Assembly (NCBI RefSeq): GCF_041734735.1
Contig: NC_134880.1
Span: 31,247,785 to 31,311,784, forward strand
DNA: 64,000 bases
DNA from: Babylonia areolata
Taxonomy: Eukaryota > Mollusca > Gastropoda > Neogastropoda > Buccinidae
Direction: 5' to 3'
This document shows, in pieces, positions 24,775 to 36,539 of this stretch (position 1 is its first letter; every line of letters starts with the position of its first letter). The position numbers and the translations under genes are program-made. The notes under the pieces are model-generated. The model did not search any database, was not told the origin of the DNA, and saw only the letters and a list, made by a program, of their open reading frames with translations.

Positions 24775-27188
24775 GTGACTGCTAAAACATGTGGAGTCAA
24801 GCTGCCAACTACACAGAACCTAGATCTTGTTCCAGAAGACCTTCATTTGGAACAAGTGGATCAACAAGTTCAAAATGAACTTCAAAATTCAATTGACACT
24901 TTCAAATCAAATGCTACAGATCACACGGACTTCACCGAACCAATGTTAGATGAAGATCTTGATCATGGACTGGCTTTGTATAATTTCTCTCATGGAGGGC
25001 AAACTTGTAGCTCATGACCTTGAGGCAAACACGCATCTTATCTCCACAATTTCTGACAAGTTGGATGCAAAGAAGGAGGAGCTAAAACAACACCCCACAG
25101 CTGCCTCGTGGTTGCAATACAATCATCTCATAGATATTTTACGATGTTTTCTGAATGCAGAGAGGACGGGAAACTGGCATCTTCACCTGCGTACATTGCT
25201 GGAGATGATACCTTTTCTTGCTTCAGCTGGTCACAGTCTGTACACAAAGTCAATCCAGCTGTACCTACAAGATATGGTGCAACTTGAACAAACCAACCCT
25301 GACATGAACAACAAATTTCAAGGTCATCATATTTTCCACAGAAGTGATGGCTACTTGGCTGGTCTTTCTGTCGATCTTTTATTGAGCAAGTGTTGATGAG
25401 AAGCATCAAATCAACAGGGGGGATGACACGTGATCGTGGAATGTCAGAATCCCAACGTGCAGCATGGCTTCTATCAATGCCCACTTGTGCTGACATCAAT
25501 ACGTCCATTCAGAACATCACCGGGTTGTCTTTTTCAAGTGAACAGCACAAAGACATCAGCATTGCCAGAAAGAGGCAGGATGGTCACGACATGATGGTCA
25601 TCCTTGCTCTCCTGGAAGAGAGAGATCCCTTCATTGCTGGTCCTGTTTTGAAGAATACAGCCACAGGTATGGTTGAAACACCAAGGTGGATGCACACAAG
25701 GCAAACTAAGTGGGAAATAAAATCTTGAAGATGGAAAGCCACAAAGCTACGGAATACACCTTTAGGTCAGAACAGGCTGTTAAGATGGCCTCCATAAACA
25801 CTGTCAAGATCGACGCAGAAGTGGTGGCTATCGAACCTCAACTTCTGTTTCAGCGCCTGGTTTCAGCCGCAGGCAGTAAATACGAGGACAAGAGTGAGGT
25901 GTTCAGATATGAGCTGTCGAGTCACCCATCAACTCTTTCTAAGTCTTCTATTTTTCTTCGTCAAGGAAATAAAGCCCTTCTTGCTGATGGGATCTGGAAG
26001 AGAGTTTCCAAACCCATGCCAGAGAGTGCCTTTCTTGGTGACGTGCGTTTGTTCTGCATGGAGAGGCACTTCTAAAAAAATCCCTGGTCTCGTGGCTCAA
26101 CTTACATTTCCATCATTGAAACTTACGTCAGACATGAGCGACAGAAGTACAAGAAGCCTGTGATGGCTATACAAGTGGCCCAAGCACAAAAGACGTCACA
26201 TATATGTGCAGAACTGAGGGAAAGTCGTCCACTGAGGTTCAGTTTACACCAGACATGACCCTGCATATCGGGAAAGACCTGTTTCTGGCCAATCATAAAA
26301 ACAAGCAATGTTTTATTGACTTGCTTTCTTGTAAGCTGCGGAACAACGGATGCGTGACTTTCTGTTCTGAAGGAGATGCTGACTGCATGATTGTTGCTGA
26401 GGTTCAGGAAAGTGCAAAAGGCAAAGAGACAGTGGTTGTTGACGATGACACAGATCTTTTAGTCCTTTTGGTCTGCCGTTTCAATAGTGATTCAGAGGAA
26501 GTCTTTCTCAAGAAAAGTAGAAAGCCGTTCAGGTGCTGGAACATCAAGCAGTTTCAGAGTTCACTTAACAGCTTATGTCATATCTTGCCTGTCATCCATG
26601 CAGCCATAGGTTGTGACACAACGTCCCAAGCTTTTGGAACTGGCAGACGGACAGGTTTCCAGAAATTTCTGAGCTCAGAACGACTTTGTGAACTGGCAGA
26701 GACATTCCTGAAGAACTTAGAGAAAGACGAGATTGTTGCTGCTGCTGAGCAGATGCTCTTGTCTCTGTATGATAGGAAGACAGCGTCCACCCTTGACAAG
26801 ATTAGATACATGATGTTCTGTTCAAAGGTAGCGTCTGGGACAACATTCATACAAGTTCACTCTCTGCCCCCAACGTCCTCTGCTACCAAATACCACAGTT
26901 TGAGGACATATCTGCAAGTCCAACAGTGGACTGGAAATGACACACTTGTGCCGGGACAATGGGGCTGGAAGATTGTTGACAACCAGATGGTGCCGCCTTG
27001 CACAGCACACTTGCCTCCTGCTCCTCCCAAGCTTCTGTGCATTATCCGCTGTGATTGCGAGTGTGACTGTGACAAAAAGGTGTACCTGCAGAAAACAAGG
27101 TTTTGACTGCTCGCTAGCATGTGGAGAGTGTCATGGAATACATTATTCGAAATCAGCACAGGTGACAACCGCTGAAGAACAACACTGA
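24775..27188 (+). pseudogene. XPG/FEN1-like nuclease with CXC tail, decayed
   Basis: Coding blocks in several frames give one protein in order. Helical N-terminal parts (24775-25730) include the HDLEANTHLI and QYNHLIDILRCFL segments. VVAIEPQLLFQRLVSAAG follows near 25830. An XPG-N-like part (25900-26220) ends with DGYTSGPSTKD, comparable to the DGKPPxxK loop of FEN1. The XPG-I-like part (26204-27106) has SEGDADCMIV, then VVDDDTDLLVLLV, then AAIGCDTTSQAFGTG, matching the acidic pairs and the helix-three-turn-helix of flap nucleases. The tail has CDCECDCDKK and, in a shifted frame, CTCRKQGFDCSLACGEC, a tesmin/TSO1-like CXC pattern. Frame changes near 25015, 25396, 25720, 26075 and 27080 make it inactive. 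The role in transposition is inferred, not known. Confidence 0.65.
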
Positions 27189-27775
27189 GAGGGAAGCCTT
27201 TGTGAGGATGGACATTATTATGAATTAGTCCAGTAATTCTATGATAAAAAGTGGTCTAATCCCAAAATAATCGCAATATGTTGGGTTTTTTTTTCCAGAC
27301 TTGCATCTATACTTATTGGTGAAGAATGTCTGCAAAATGTAAGTGTATATTTTAAAAATGCAACCTTACGACGCATAAAGACAGCTTTGTGTGAATAAGT
27401 CGCTCTGCTTACACATTGCCTTTCACGTTAACAATTTGCACAGACTGTCAGGATCGATGTTCTTCTTGTATGGTTTGATTTCTTTTGATACTGTACTTAT
27501 TACTGCTGAAAAGAGGACCAGCTTAAGGTCAAATGGAGACCAGGTCACGATCAAACATAGGATTATATTAATTGGATTTATATATATATATATATATAAA
27601 TCTGACATAAATGAATCCATTAGAACAGACAACATCTCATGTATGAATTCCACGTTTCCAGGTCACAGTGGACAAAACATCTACATGAATGACACATATT
27701 GCGCGCGCGTGTGTGTGAGAGTGCGTATATCCACATTTGGTGATATTTTGCTTTCAAATTCAAAATAATGTTTTG

Positions 27776-27776
<1 letters not shown>

Positions 27777-27809
<33 letters not shown>

Positions 27810-27820
27810 ACACACACAGA

Positions 27821-27885
<65 letters not shown>
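27777..27885. repeat. (CT)n-(CA)n compound microsatellite
   Basis: A CT run followed by a long AC run with a few interruptions, inside the nuclease element. Confidence 0.95.
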
Positions 27886-27888
<3 letters not shown>

Positions 27889-28109
27889 TTTGAAATACCC
27901 CCACGACAGAAGATAATAATAATAGATCAAATGAAACAAACAAGACAGTTCATAATTAGATAGATAAATGAATAAATAAAAATAAACTGAATGATAAATG
28001 TGTAACTAACAAACTAAAAATAAAACAAATAGATGAATAAGTAAATTGATAGATACATAAATAGAAACAAACAAACAAAATAAATCAATGTTTTTAGAAC
28101 CCAGATAAT

Positions 28110-28752
28110 GGCTTGTCGTCACTTCAGATCACACAAGTGCCTTGATGACCGTCCGTTTCCATTTTACATACAATTACTTAAGAAAGTTGAATATTGTAAT
28201 TTCTTCAGTAAAATATTTTTTTAAGCGCATGGTTCACCATACTTCAACACCACATTTTGCGAAGGCAACATGTAAACCTTTCTTCAACGCCACTTTCGTG
28301 CTGTCTGTCTAGATGCAAATTGGGAACAAGATAACTGTTATAACAGTTCAGTAACTGATTCAATTGACAGTTATAAGTATGTTTTATTATTCCGGAATCA
28401 CTAATTGCCAACAAATCAACGCAAAACATTCACTACGGTCAGGGAAGTACGAAACAGGTTTCACTGCACGGAGTGAGAAAGCGCGGGGAGGAACCAGGCC
28501 TGCCCGCAGAACCCGACTTGACAAGGCGCGAATGACAAGCTGCGGCAGCAAGAAAGTATGGTGTGCTTTTTCTTCCATCTCAGCCTATTTATTTTTCTTT
28601 ATTTAATTTTCCTGATCTTATCTGACGTTCGATTATCTTCAATTTTTTACGGGTGATAGAGCGAAACATTCTGAACACGTAGAGCCAAAAAAACGTTTTC
28701 TTGCAATTATTTTGAGGTTCGGCCACTTTTTCTCACAGAATTACTAGACTAT
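28110..28752 (-). repeat. Right inverted repeat of nuclease element
   Basis: Reverse complement of the left repeat. It includes the mirrored start codon at 28162-28160 and the promoter-proximal sequence upstream of it. Identity is highest in the outer 145 bp and patchier inside. Confidence 0.8.
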
Positions 28753-28889
28753 TTATGATGTCTTAAGTTGTTTCAAGTGCATACCACATACATGTAGAAA
28801 AAAGTTTACACATCTTTTAAAGTGCATGCCACATTCATGTAGAAAGAGGTTTTGGATTATTTAAAGGGGACATGAAGTGAAATAGCATC

Positions 28890-30265
28890 ATGCTATAAAA
28901 ACCTGGCTAATGGGTAAATGATTACAGGGCCGTGTATTAAACTGAAAATATCTGTGCATTACAGCAGTTTTATCTGTCTGTCCTGTAGTCTCATAGACCT
29001 TGGTGGCACTACACATTTGGCAGCCAGTCTCTTCCATTTCTCACAGTTATTGTTCTTCCAACTGTCTGACTCACGGTCAGACCTGTCCATTCTGAGATGT
29101 TGGCCTCCCATCTCTTCTTCTGCCTGCCTCTTCTTGCTCTCTGCACTGTTCCCTGCAGAATGTCTTGGCCAGTCCTGATTAACGTGAGACATGGCCATAT
29201 CACTTCTATTTCCTTTTCTTTACAGTGGTCAGTAGATCATTAAGTGGCCCAATAGCTTGTTTGACTCTTCTACACACTTCATCATTTGTGATGTGGTCCC
29301 TGTATGTAATACCAAGGATCTTCTAGAAGGAAGCATTTCATCTGTAAGGCCTGTATCTTATTCTTTAGTTCAGCTGTCAAGGTTCATGTCTCTCAGGCAT
29401 ATAGAAATGACAAGGGAATGCATCTGTCTGATCTTTGAGCTGAGCTGATGTTGCTTTCATTCCAGATGGGCCTCAGTTTTGTCTATGCTGTTGTTGTCTG
29501 AGCTATCCTTGAGAGTATTTCTGGCTTGGATCCTTCGTCTGAAATGATTGCTCTGAAATACTTGAAGTTTTTGATGGTTTCCAGTTTTTCACCATTGACT
29601 CTGATATCAGTGCTGATGCCATTGGAGTGGTTGGTCATCAGTTTGGTCCTTTTTGCGCTGATCTCTGTGCCATAAGCTGTAAAAGTTTTGTCAAGGTTTT
29701 CCACCATTCACAAGTTTTTCTTCTTCTTCTGTGTTCGTGGGCTGCAACTCCCAAGTTGACTCATGTGTACATGAGTGGGCTTTTATGTGTATGACCGTTT
29801 TTACCCCACCATATAGGCAGCCATACTCTGCTTCCGGGGGTATGCATGCTGGGTATGTTCTTGTTTCCATAACCCACTGAACGCTGACATGGATTACAGC
29901 ATCTTTAATGTGCATATTTGATTTTCTGCTGCGTACACACACAAAGGGGCTTGAGGCACTAGCAGGTCTGCATGTATGTTGATCTGGGAGATCAGAAAAA
30001 CCTCCACCCTTTACCCACCAAGTGCCGTCACTGAGATTCGAACCCGGGACCCTCAGATTGAAAGTCCAACACTTTAACTACTCGGCTATTGTGCCCATTG
30101 TTCACAAGTTCATCTTCATTCCCTGCCAATCTGTCAATGTCAATGGGAAAACACAAAATGCTGACTCTTCCTTCATGGTGTTCACGTGTGTCAGTCATGA
30201 TCCTCTCCAGGAAGATGTTGAAGAGAGCATTAAAGCAGTTATATTGATTTAAGCTGTCAGCCAGG
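28890..30265 (-). mobile_element. LINE RT/C-terminal fragment interrupted by a SINE
   Basis: Minus-strand translation reads NIFLERIMTDTREHHEGRVS near 30230 and DIDRLAGNEDEL near 30120, the active-site block with an altered catalytic motif. After the SINE at 29717-30100 it resumes with MVENLDKTFTAYGTEISAK near 29700, VNGEKLETIKNFKYF near 29580 and ISDEGSKPEILSRIAQTTTA near 29490. The C-terminal RARRGRQKKRWEANISEW lies near 29120. It is a widespread invertebrate LINE family that I cannot place in a clade. The part between about 29200 and 29480 is degraded. Confidence 0.7.
29717..30100 (-). mobile_element. tRNA-derived SINE, (AAG)n tail form
   Basis: The head (right end) contains a box A-like TAGCCGAGTAGTTAAAG and box B GGGTTCGAATC in minus orientation, and the body ends in (GAA)n at the left. 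TTCACAAGTT is duplicated at 29707-29716 and 30101-30110. The element splits the LINE around it. Confidence 0.85.
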
Positions 30266-31838
30266 AGTAACACTGGATGTTGCTATATTGTGCTTGGCAC
30301 TCTAGAATGGAAACAGAAAGAGGTCATTTGTGATGTCACATGTATTGTGCTCAAAGCCAACTTCTAGGACTGGTTAGTTTAAAACAATAGTGAGAAATAA
30401 TGGATGTTTTATGAATTAAACTGCAGACCCATCACTTTCATCATTTTAAAAAGCTGCGACAGTCAAATCACTGTCTGAACAACATGTGCCTTCTGCGGGC
30501 AAGATGGAGCTGGCAGACACTCACAACTTTGAACTGTCTGTGTTGTTGACATTTCAGCAGCTTCTTTTAACTCTTCTTCTGTAAACTCCGGTTCAAAATT
30601 ATACTGAACTATTCCAAAATCCTTCTCGACACAGACCTTACAGTCTTTTTGTCTTTTTTTTTTTTTCAAAGGCCTTGCACAGTATTTTTTAACGAATTTG
30701 TTTCACTATTCTTCATAAGTCAGCCAAAAGCAAAAGAGAGTCTCCATACTTGAGATGCCACAACCATTTCAAAATTGTGGCCTCCACGACTACTCGAAAC
30801 ATCATTTTTAAATAGTTTTTTTCTCAACATTCACATTTACTTGCTTTAAAAAGTACAAGGCATAACTACCTAAATCTGTTAATGTAACCCATAAAGCCCA
30901 ACAACTTTGTGTCCCTTTTAACCCGTCCAGTGCCTACAAAATGTCAGCTGACGTCCTGCCTCTGACATCCTCCACTTATTTCGATTTTTCCTTTGAGTTT
31001 TGTTCAGTGAACATGAACATGCTCTGAATTTGTCTGGGTCATAAAAATGTATGTATATGTATATGTAAGGGTGGAAGACCCTTTCTTCTTGATAATTATT
31101 TGCTCACAGGACCATGAGAAGCAAGTGTGGAAAAGGAGCTAGGCTGATATGCAAAGAAAGGCATCTAAGTTTTGTCTGGCAAAGATAGTGGTCTCAGACA
31201 GTGGGTTTATACTACCTTGCAGGCTGTGGAAATGATTATGGACAGGTATAACGATAGAGATGGATCTCTTTTGTCTTATGAGTCATTTGAGCACAAAGAT
31301 TATGACGACAGTGATAAAAGTGACATCAACTTTCAACCATTGGTCATTCTCATCTGTCATAGCAGACATCAGATTTGAGCAGATGACAGTAACAGACCGA
31401 GATATGGGCAGGCATTTTGTGTTGTATGGGGGGGTGGGGGAGGAGGAGAGGAAAAGGAGTTACGTAAAATGATAGATCCTAGGCCAGTCAGAGGGCATTG
31501 AAGTGGGCATGGCTATTGGGCATCAGAGAACTGTTGTCAGTGATTATTGATGCGGTTTGGACAATAGCCAACAATTCATGATTTTCACAAATCCGAGGGT
31601 TGAATGTGCAAAAGATGGGAAGAACTTTTTTTTATGGTCCTTGTCACTGATCAGAAGACAGACTTGGTCACAGGGGAAGCAAACTGGCGGGTACAACAGA
31701 TTATATTTGTCAGCCCACATGCAACATGAACTGAGTGAGTGTCATCAAAAAGCTTATACCTCAGTAGGGGAAAGTTCTTTGGTGTTATAAAGTCTGACTG
31801 TTTAGCTAGTTTCTGAGGATATGATTGACACTTTTGAT
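30266..31838. other. Intron sequence, no gene recognised
   Basis: Short open frames occur (for example a Lys/Cys-containing minus frame at 30463-30669, and 31172-31378 on the plus strand) but none has splice context or a domain. A TTTTAACCCGTCCAGTGCC string near 30917 could be the end of a TTAA element, but I found no partner. Confidence 0.45.
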
Positions 31839-32335
31839 GGGTGCAGTAGCTGAGTGATTGAAGCATTGGACTTTAAGGGTCCTGGGTTCAAATCTTGGTA
31901 ACAGCACCTGATGGGAAAAGGGTGGAGATTTTTCCAATCTCCAAGATCAGCATATGTGCAGACCTACAAGTGCCTGAACCCCCTTCGATGTGTATACACA
32001 TGAAGAAGATAAAATATGCATGTTAAAGATCCTGTAATCCATGTCAGCGTTCGGTGGGTTATGGAAACCAGAACATGCCCAGCATGCACACCCCCGATAA
32101 TGGAGTATGGCTGCGTACATAGTGGGTTAGATAAGCAAAATGGACAGACATGTAAAATGTTACATATCTGTCTGAGTATGAATGTGTGCATGCCTGAAAC
32201 CTGATTGAATGACACAGGAAATGAATGATGAGCACCCAATGGCAGTCATCAGTCAGCAGCCTGTTGTGCAAATCCCCTGAGTTTATAAAGCACTTGGAGC
32301 TTGGTCTCCAAGTTAATTCAAATCAAACCAAACCC
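31839..32335 (+). mobile_element. tRNA-derived SINE, long-tail form
   Basis: The head GTAGCTGAGTGATTGAAGC with a box B-like GGGTTCAAATC is followed by the same core as the SINEs at 39.8 and 40.4 kb. The 3' third differs from the (AAG)n form and ends in a TTTATAAAGCACTTGGAGC tail followed by an AT-rich run. Confidence 0.75.
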
Positions 32336-33041
32336 TTTATGTTGATAGAACACATGTCGGTTATTGCCAGGACAGTTATTCACTTATATGTCTGCAAAAG
32401 TTGTTATCACAGACATATAATCTGTTTTATTTTCATCTGCAGGTATAAATAGACTACATGCATGCCATTCCTGATTGTATTCTGATCATTATCATTTTGG
32501 ATGTCATACTGTAGTGGTGGAAATAGACTTTTTGTCGCACAAAAATCATTATCTTCACTTTGAAATGCCCGAATAGTTATCTGCAAACAAAATAATTTGG
32601 AAAATAGCCCAGATTCAGAATCCTCATTCATTTCCCTTCACAAAAAACAGTCACTTTCTTTCAGTATCTTCAAACGTTTTTGTGCTAATTTTTTTTTCTT
32701 TTTATTACCTGGGGCCCTTCATCTGGGGTAAAGTGCATGCCACATTCATGTAGAAAGAGGTTTTTACATTATCTAAAGTACATGCCACATTCATTTAGAA
32801 GGAGGTTTTAACATGTATCAGTAGTTAGTTGCTGAATGTATGTCACTTTTGCTTAGACAGAGATATTTTAGATGAAAAATTCAAAATTACAACACCCAAG
32901 TCCCTGCTTCCCAAAGTCTTTTTCACTGTTTCCCAGATTTGCTGCTTTTTCCTTCCTATCTGTCTCTGTATAAACTGTTTGCTCAGAATGGCTTGATATT
33001 GTGGAAAATAGTTATGTTTCTTTTTGCTACTTATTTTGCAG
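32336..33041. other. Intron with two copies of a 45-bp motif
   Basis: Two tandem copies of AAAGTGCATGCCACATTCAT plus about 25 bp lie at 32733-32815; the same motif flanks the nuclease element. No other gene signal precedes the exon at 33042. Confidence 0.5.
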
Positions 33042-33264
33042 CTCTTTCAAATCAAGAAGTCATCAATTGGAAGATTTCTCTCCAACAGCCTCACGCTTGC
33101 CTCGATCTCGCTCGTTATCACGCTTGAATGGCCTAACCACACAAGAAATGACCGAAATGTTACAAGAAAAGCCACTTCGCCATCTGCAGACACAGCTTGA
33201 AGACAGTGAAGCCAGAAGGACTGTGTTGATGCATAAATTAAAAGAGGCCCAAGCAACCCTAGAG
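33042..33264 (+). CDS. Coiled-coil protein gene, exon 2
   Basis: 223 nt, with acceptor TTATTTTGCAG and donor GTATAC after a GAG codon. The product continues SFKSRSHQLEDFSPTASRLP and RSRSLSRLNGLTTQEMTEML, a basic, Ser-rich segment with possible phosphosites. It then enters a coiled coil with HLQTQLEDSEARRTVLMHKL. The shift from low-complexity Ser/Arg sequence to a rod within one exon marks the start of the dimerising region. The first base completes the Gly codon begun in the exon at 22440, and the exon ends in phase 0. Confidence 0.85.
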
Positions 33265-33567
33265 GTATACAAATTATCTTACAAGCTTACCTCTTTCTCT
33301 TGTTGCTCTTTCAGATCTGAAGAACAAGAACAGATTACTAATGGCGAGCAGTGTCATTGTGTGTGTGTTTGTGTGTGTGTGCGCGCGCGCGCGTCCATGT
33401 TGCCAGATATTTCTCACTGTCTGTTTCCATTTCTGAATCCTTTACTTTCTTTGTTCTCCTTTATTTCCTCAGCACTGAGGCATAAGAGGGACATTGTAGT
33501 CATTAGACAGGGACTGAAGAAGCAATGAAGAAGTGGTGTCAAACCATCAAGTCCACACTGGATGAAG
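33265..33567. other. Intron with (TG)n/(CG)n tract
   Basis: A short TG then CG repeat lies at 33358-33392; nothing else is recognised. Confidence 0.6.
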
Positions 33568-33973
33568 TGGAGTGATGGCCTAGAGGTAACACGTCCACGT
33601 AGGAAGTGAGAGAATCTGAGTGCACTGGTTTGAATCACGGCTCTGCAGCTGATATTTTCTCCCCCTCCACTAGACCTTGAGTGGTGGTCTGGACGCTACT
33701 CAGTCGGATGAGATGATAAACGGAGGTTCCATGTGCAGCATGCACTTAGCGCACGTAAAAGAACCCACGGCAACAAAACGGTTGCCCCTGGCAAAATTCT
33801 GTAGAAAAATCCACTTCGATAGGAAAAACAACTAAAACTGCATACAGGAAAAAAAATACCCCCCAAAATGGGTGGCTCTCTCAGTGCTGCAACATGTTCT
33901 TCCTGGGGAGAGCAGCCCAAGTTTCACACAGAGAAATCTGTCGTGCCAAAAAAAGAGAAATACAAATACAAAT
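33568..33973 (+). mobile_element. Second tRNA-derived SINE family
   Basis: The head GTGATGGCCTAGAGGTAACA with box B-like GGTTTGAATCACGGC is unlike the other SINEs here. The body has GCGCACGTAAAAGAACCCAC and GGCAAAATTCTGTAG, and the tail is AAATACAAATACAAAT. ATGAAG occurs on both sides, a possible short target duplication. Confidence 0.7.
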
Positions 33974-34170
33974 GAAGATATGCTGACATCAGCTAAGAAA
34001 AAGATACTATGTTGGAATGGCCATGTTAGAAGATACAGTGGCCTTGGTAAAACCGTCCTTCAAGGAACTGTTGAAGGAGGGAGATGATGGAGAGACAGAC
34101 AAACAATGGACTGACTCATTGCAGAATGGACAGGAAAACCTTTTGAGTAGGAACTTATTTGTCATGTTTA
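33974..34170 (+). mobile_element. LINE C-terminal scrap
   Basis: Translation EDMLTSAKKKILCWNGHVRR and SGLGKTVLQGTVEGG matches the C-terminal region of the same LINE family as the 28.9-30.3 kb copy. It starts right after the SINE tail. Confidence 0.6.
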
Positions 34171-34431
34171 CATGAATACCACACTGTGTGTGTGTATGTT
34201 TGTGTTTGTATGTGTGTGTGTGTGTTTGATACTGCATGTTGTGTTAAAAAAAATCCCTATATAGTAGTATGCTGTCAGTTGATGTATTTGCTCCTATTTA
34301 GAGTTCCTCCTTAACATACATTTACAGACTACTGAATGAAAAGATGGTCATACATACACATAAAAAAAGAAATGGAAACAATTGTTTTCTAATTTGTTAA
34401 AAATGTTCATGTTGGACTGGTGTGTGTGCAG

Positions 34432-34515
34432 CTTCAAAATGATCGCTTGGCCAAGATTGAGACTTCTGCCAAAGACAATTCAGTACTTGTTGAAGACCTC
34501 AAATTCAAAGAAAGA
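34432..34515 (+). CDS. Coiled-coil protein gene, exon 3
   Basis: 84 nt (28 residues, four heptads), phase 0 at both ends, with acceptor GTGTGTGCAG and donor GTGAGT. Residues LQNDRLAKIETSAKDNSVLV then EDLKFKER keep a/d-position hydrophobics every 3-4 residues. The exon therefore inserts a whole number of heptads into the rod. No enzymatic motif is present; the role is structural. Confidence 0.85.
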
Positions 34516-35110
34516 GTGAGTGATTTTGACTGCTCAGCATCTGTTCACTTTATGTTAGTCTTTTTTACAGACGTTCCTCTGTTGTTGTTGTTGTTGTTTT
34601 TTGTTTGTTTTTTGTTGTTGTTGTTGTTTGGGTTTTTTTGGGTTTTTTTGTTTTTTGTCTGTCTTATTGTTGTTTTCCTCTGATTATTAGGAATCAAAAA
34701 GTACATTCAGTTTAAGTTTTTCTTAAGGAAGTGTCACTGCATTCGAACAAATACTTAATGCTAAAGGAAGCAATGCATGCACTCGGTTGAGCTAACACAC
34801 CACATAAATACTGAAATAGGACATTACACTGATTTACATTCAAAAAACTTCCAGTGACCTGTTTCCACATGGCATATGGAAGTGTTTGAAAAACCATTAT
34901 ATATCATACATCTGCCCTTGTATGTGTGTGTGTTTGTGTTCATTCTTTAATTTAACATCTTATCACTTACTGTTTGTGGGTGTACACAGGGAGGAGGGTA
35001 TGAGGATGATGGTGTGCAAGAGATGATTTGTAAAATTGTATCAATGTATCATCTATGTATTAATGATTCTTATATTGTTTCTGGTATATACTATTCTCAT
35101 TGATATTTAT
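34516..35110. other. Intron, (GTT)n/T-rich
   Basis: GTT-rich and T-rich simple sequence lies at 34578-34680; the rest is unremarkable. Confidence 0.6.
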
Positions 35111-36285
35111 ATTCACTTGCGTAAACAAAGTGAGACTATGTTATAACCTGATGTTCGGTTGTCTGTGTGTGTGTGTGTGTGTTTGTGGTGTCTGTGTCTG
35201 TGTCTGTGTGTCTGTGGTAAACTTTAACAATGCCATTTTCTCTGGAAATACTTTGTCTGCCAATACCAAATTTGGCTTAAACATAGTAGGGAAAAAATCT
35301 TTACAGTCATACCAATAATAGGTTGTAAGTCTCCTGAATTTAGCTGCATTTCTGAATCATTAACAGTTTATTTCGTTGAAGCTTGTTCTGGAATTTGAAA
35401 ACACCATATTACCACTTCCCAGTTTCCAGAACATAGGTTATGCTTGGTAGGAAGATGGCATGACCTCATTTTTCTTGTTTGCAATTGAAAGAATAGAAAT
35501 ACAAATTCTAGACAGAATACATATAGTGACACTAAATACTCAATTGACATGTTCACTGCCAATGCGAACAAGAATGTGGGCACTGAACTGATTAGAATAA
35601 ACATAAAAGAAAAATTGAATTGACCGTTTCACTGAGTTTTGTCAGCATTGTCTAGGTTGGTCTGTGCAGATCTTGTTTTTTTCTTGTTTGCAATGAAAAG
35701 AAAAGAAATACAAATTCTGGACAGAACACATACACTGACACTAACTACATCATTGATTTGTTTACTGCATATGAATACAGAATTAACTAGAATGAAAATG
35801 AAAGAGAAATTGAATGGACCCTGTCATAGTTTGCTGGCGAGTGTAACTAAACATGTCAAGCATGGATCTCCACAGATCTCGAGAAAATGGCTAAATGTTG
35901 CAGTGTGCTTGAGGCAGTGTTAAAATCTTCTTTACTGTGGACTTTTAAGAAATTTTTAAATGCCCGAGATATACAAAAATAACATGTTTAAATGGCATTA
36001 TCACCTTGAATACTGCAAGCAATTTATCACACTAAAAATCAACAACATGATATTATTTTTGAACGTCATTTGTAGACACAGGTTAGCGCTCTATGTAAGA
36101 TTGTTTCTTATCATCCAAACATGCAGGGTTCGAATCTGCTTATGGTTTTTTGCTGTTGGTTTGGGTTTTTTTAACCAGAAGCTTTATAATATAAAATACA
36201 GAACACATTTTAATTTTTTTTTTTTTTAGTTAAATTTATTTTATACTTTTTTAATTTATCTTTTTTTAAATATCACAAGTGAGTC
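35111..36285 (+). mobile_element. Unclassified repeat family, copy 1
   Basis: Aligns with the reverse complement of 53422-55027 over most of its length: GTAAACAAAGTGAG at the left, a (GT)n tract, CCAAATTTGG, AATGGCTAAATGT, GGGTTCGAATCTGCT and the final ACAAGTGAGTCT. The ends carry short inverted repeats (TTCACTTG against ACAAGTGA). Homology extends about 15 bp beyond the right inverted repeat to AAGGCCTTGCCT. No transposase is recognised. This copy is shorter inside than the other. Confidence 0.6.
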
Positions 36286-36539
36286 TCTAAGGCCTTGCCT
36301 GACATGTTTTTTTCTTTTGTAGTTATATAAAAAGTTTTGTATGAAAATTCTTCATTATTATCACTGTTATGAAAATTCTCCATTATTATCACTGTTCTGT
36401 GCTATTCTTATGCAGGTAACACCTTGAAACATAAAATCCAGTCTCCCAGCTTGACCTAGATATGTGTGAAAGCACATATATCTTTTTGAAAAAAAACCCA
36501 TTGAAATAAAGGAAACCAAGTGACCTAAATATGCTGCAA

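Larger units (their letters stand above)
23010..28752 (+). mobile_element. Long-TIR transposon with XPG-like nuclease gene
   Basis: A 5.7-kb block bounded by inverted repeats of about 650 bp (left about 23010-23690, right about 28110-28752). Both ends sit in the same 45-bp tandem motif of the host intron. Inside, on the + strand, is a decayed multi-exon gene for an XPG/FEN1-like nuclease with a C-terminal Cys cluster. It also contains microsatellites at 23931-23977, 27581-27598 and 27777-27885, and AT-rich tetranucleotide sequence at about 27950-28090. No DDE transposase, polymerase or capsid gene is visible. I do not know a named superfamily for it. The outermost few bases and target duplication are not settled; TAGTCTA is found at both outer edges. 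Confidence 0.7.

Noticed and set aside
30463-30669. Short minus-strand Lys/Cys-rich frame
   Set aside because: No domain or continuation in neighbouring sequence; likely chance or an unrecognised transposon scrap.
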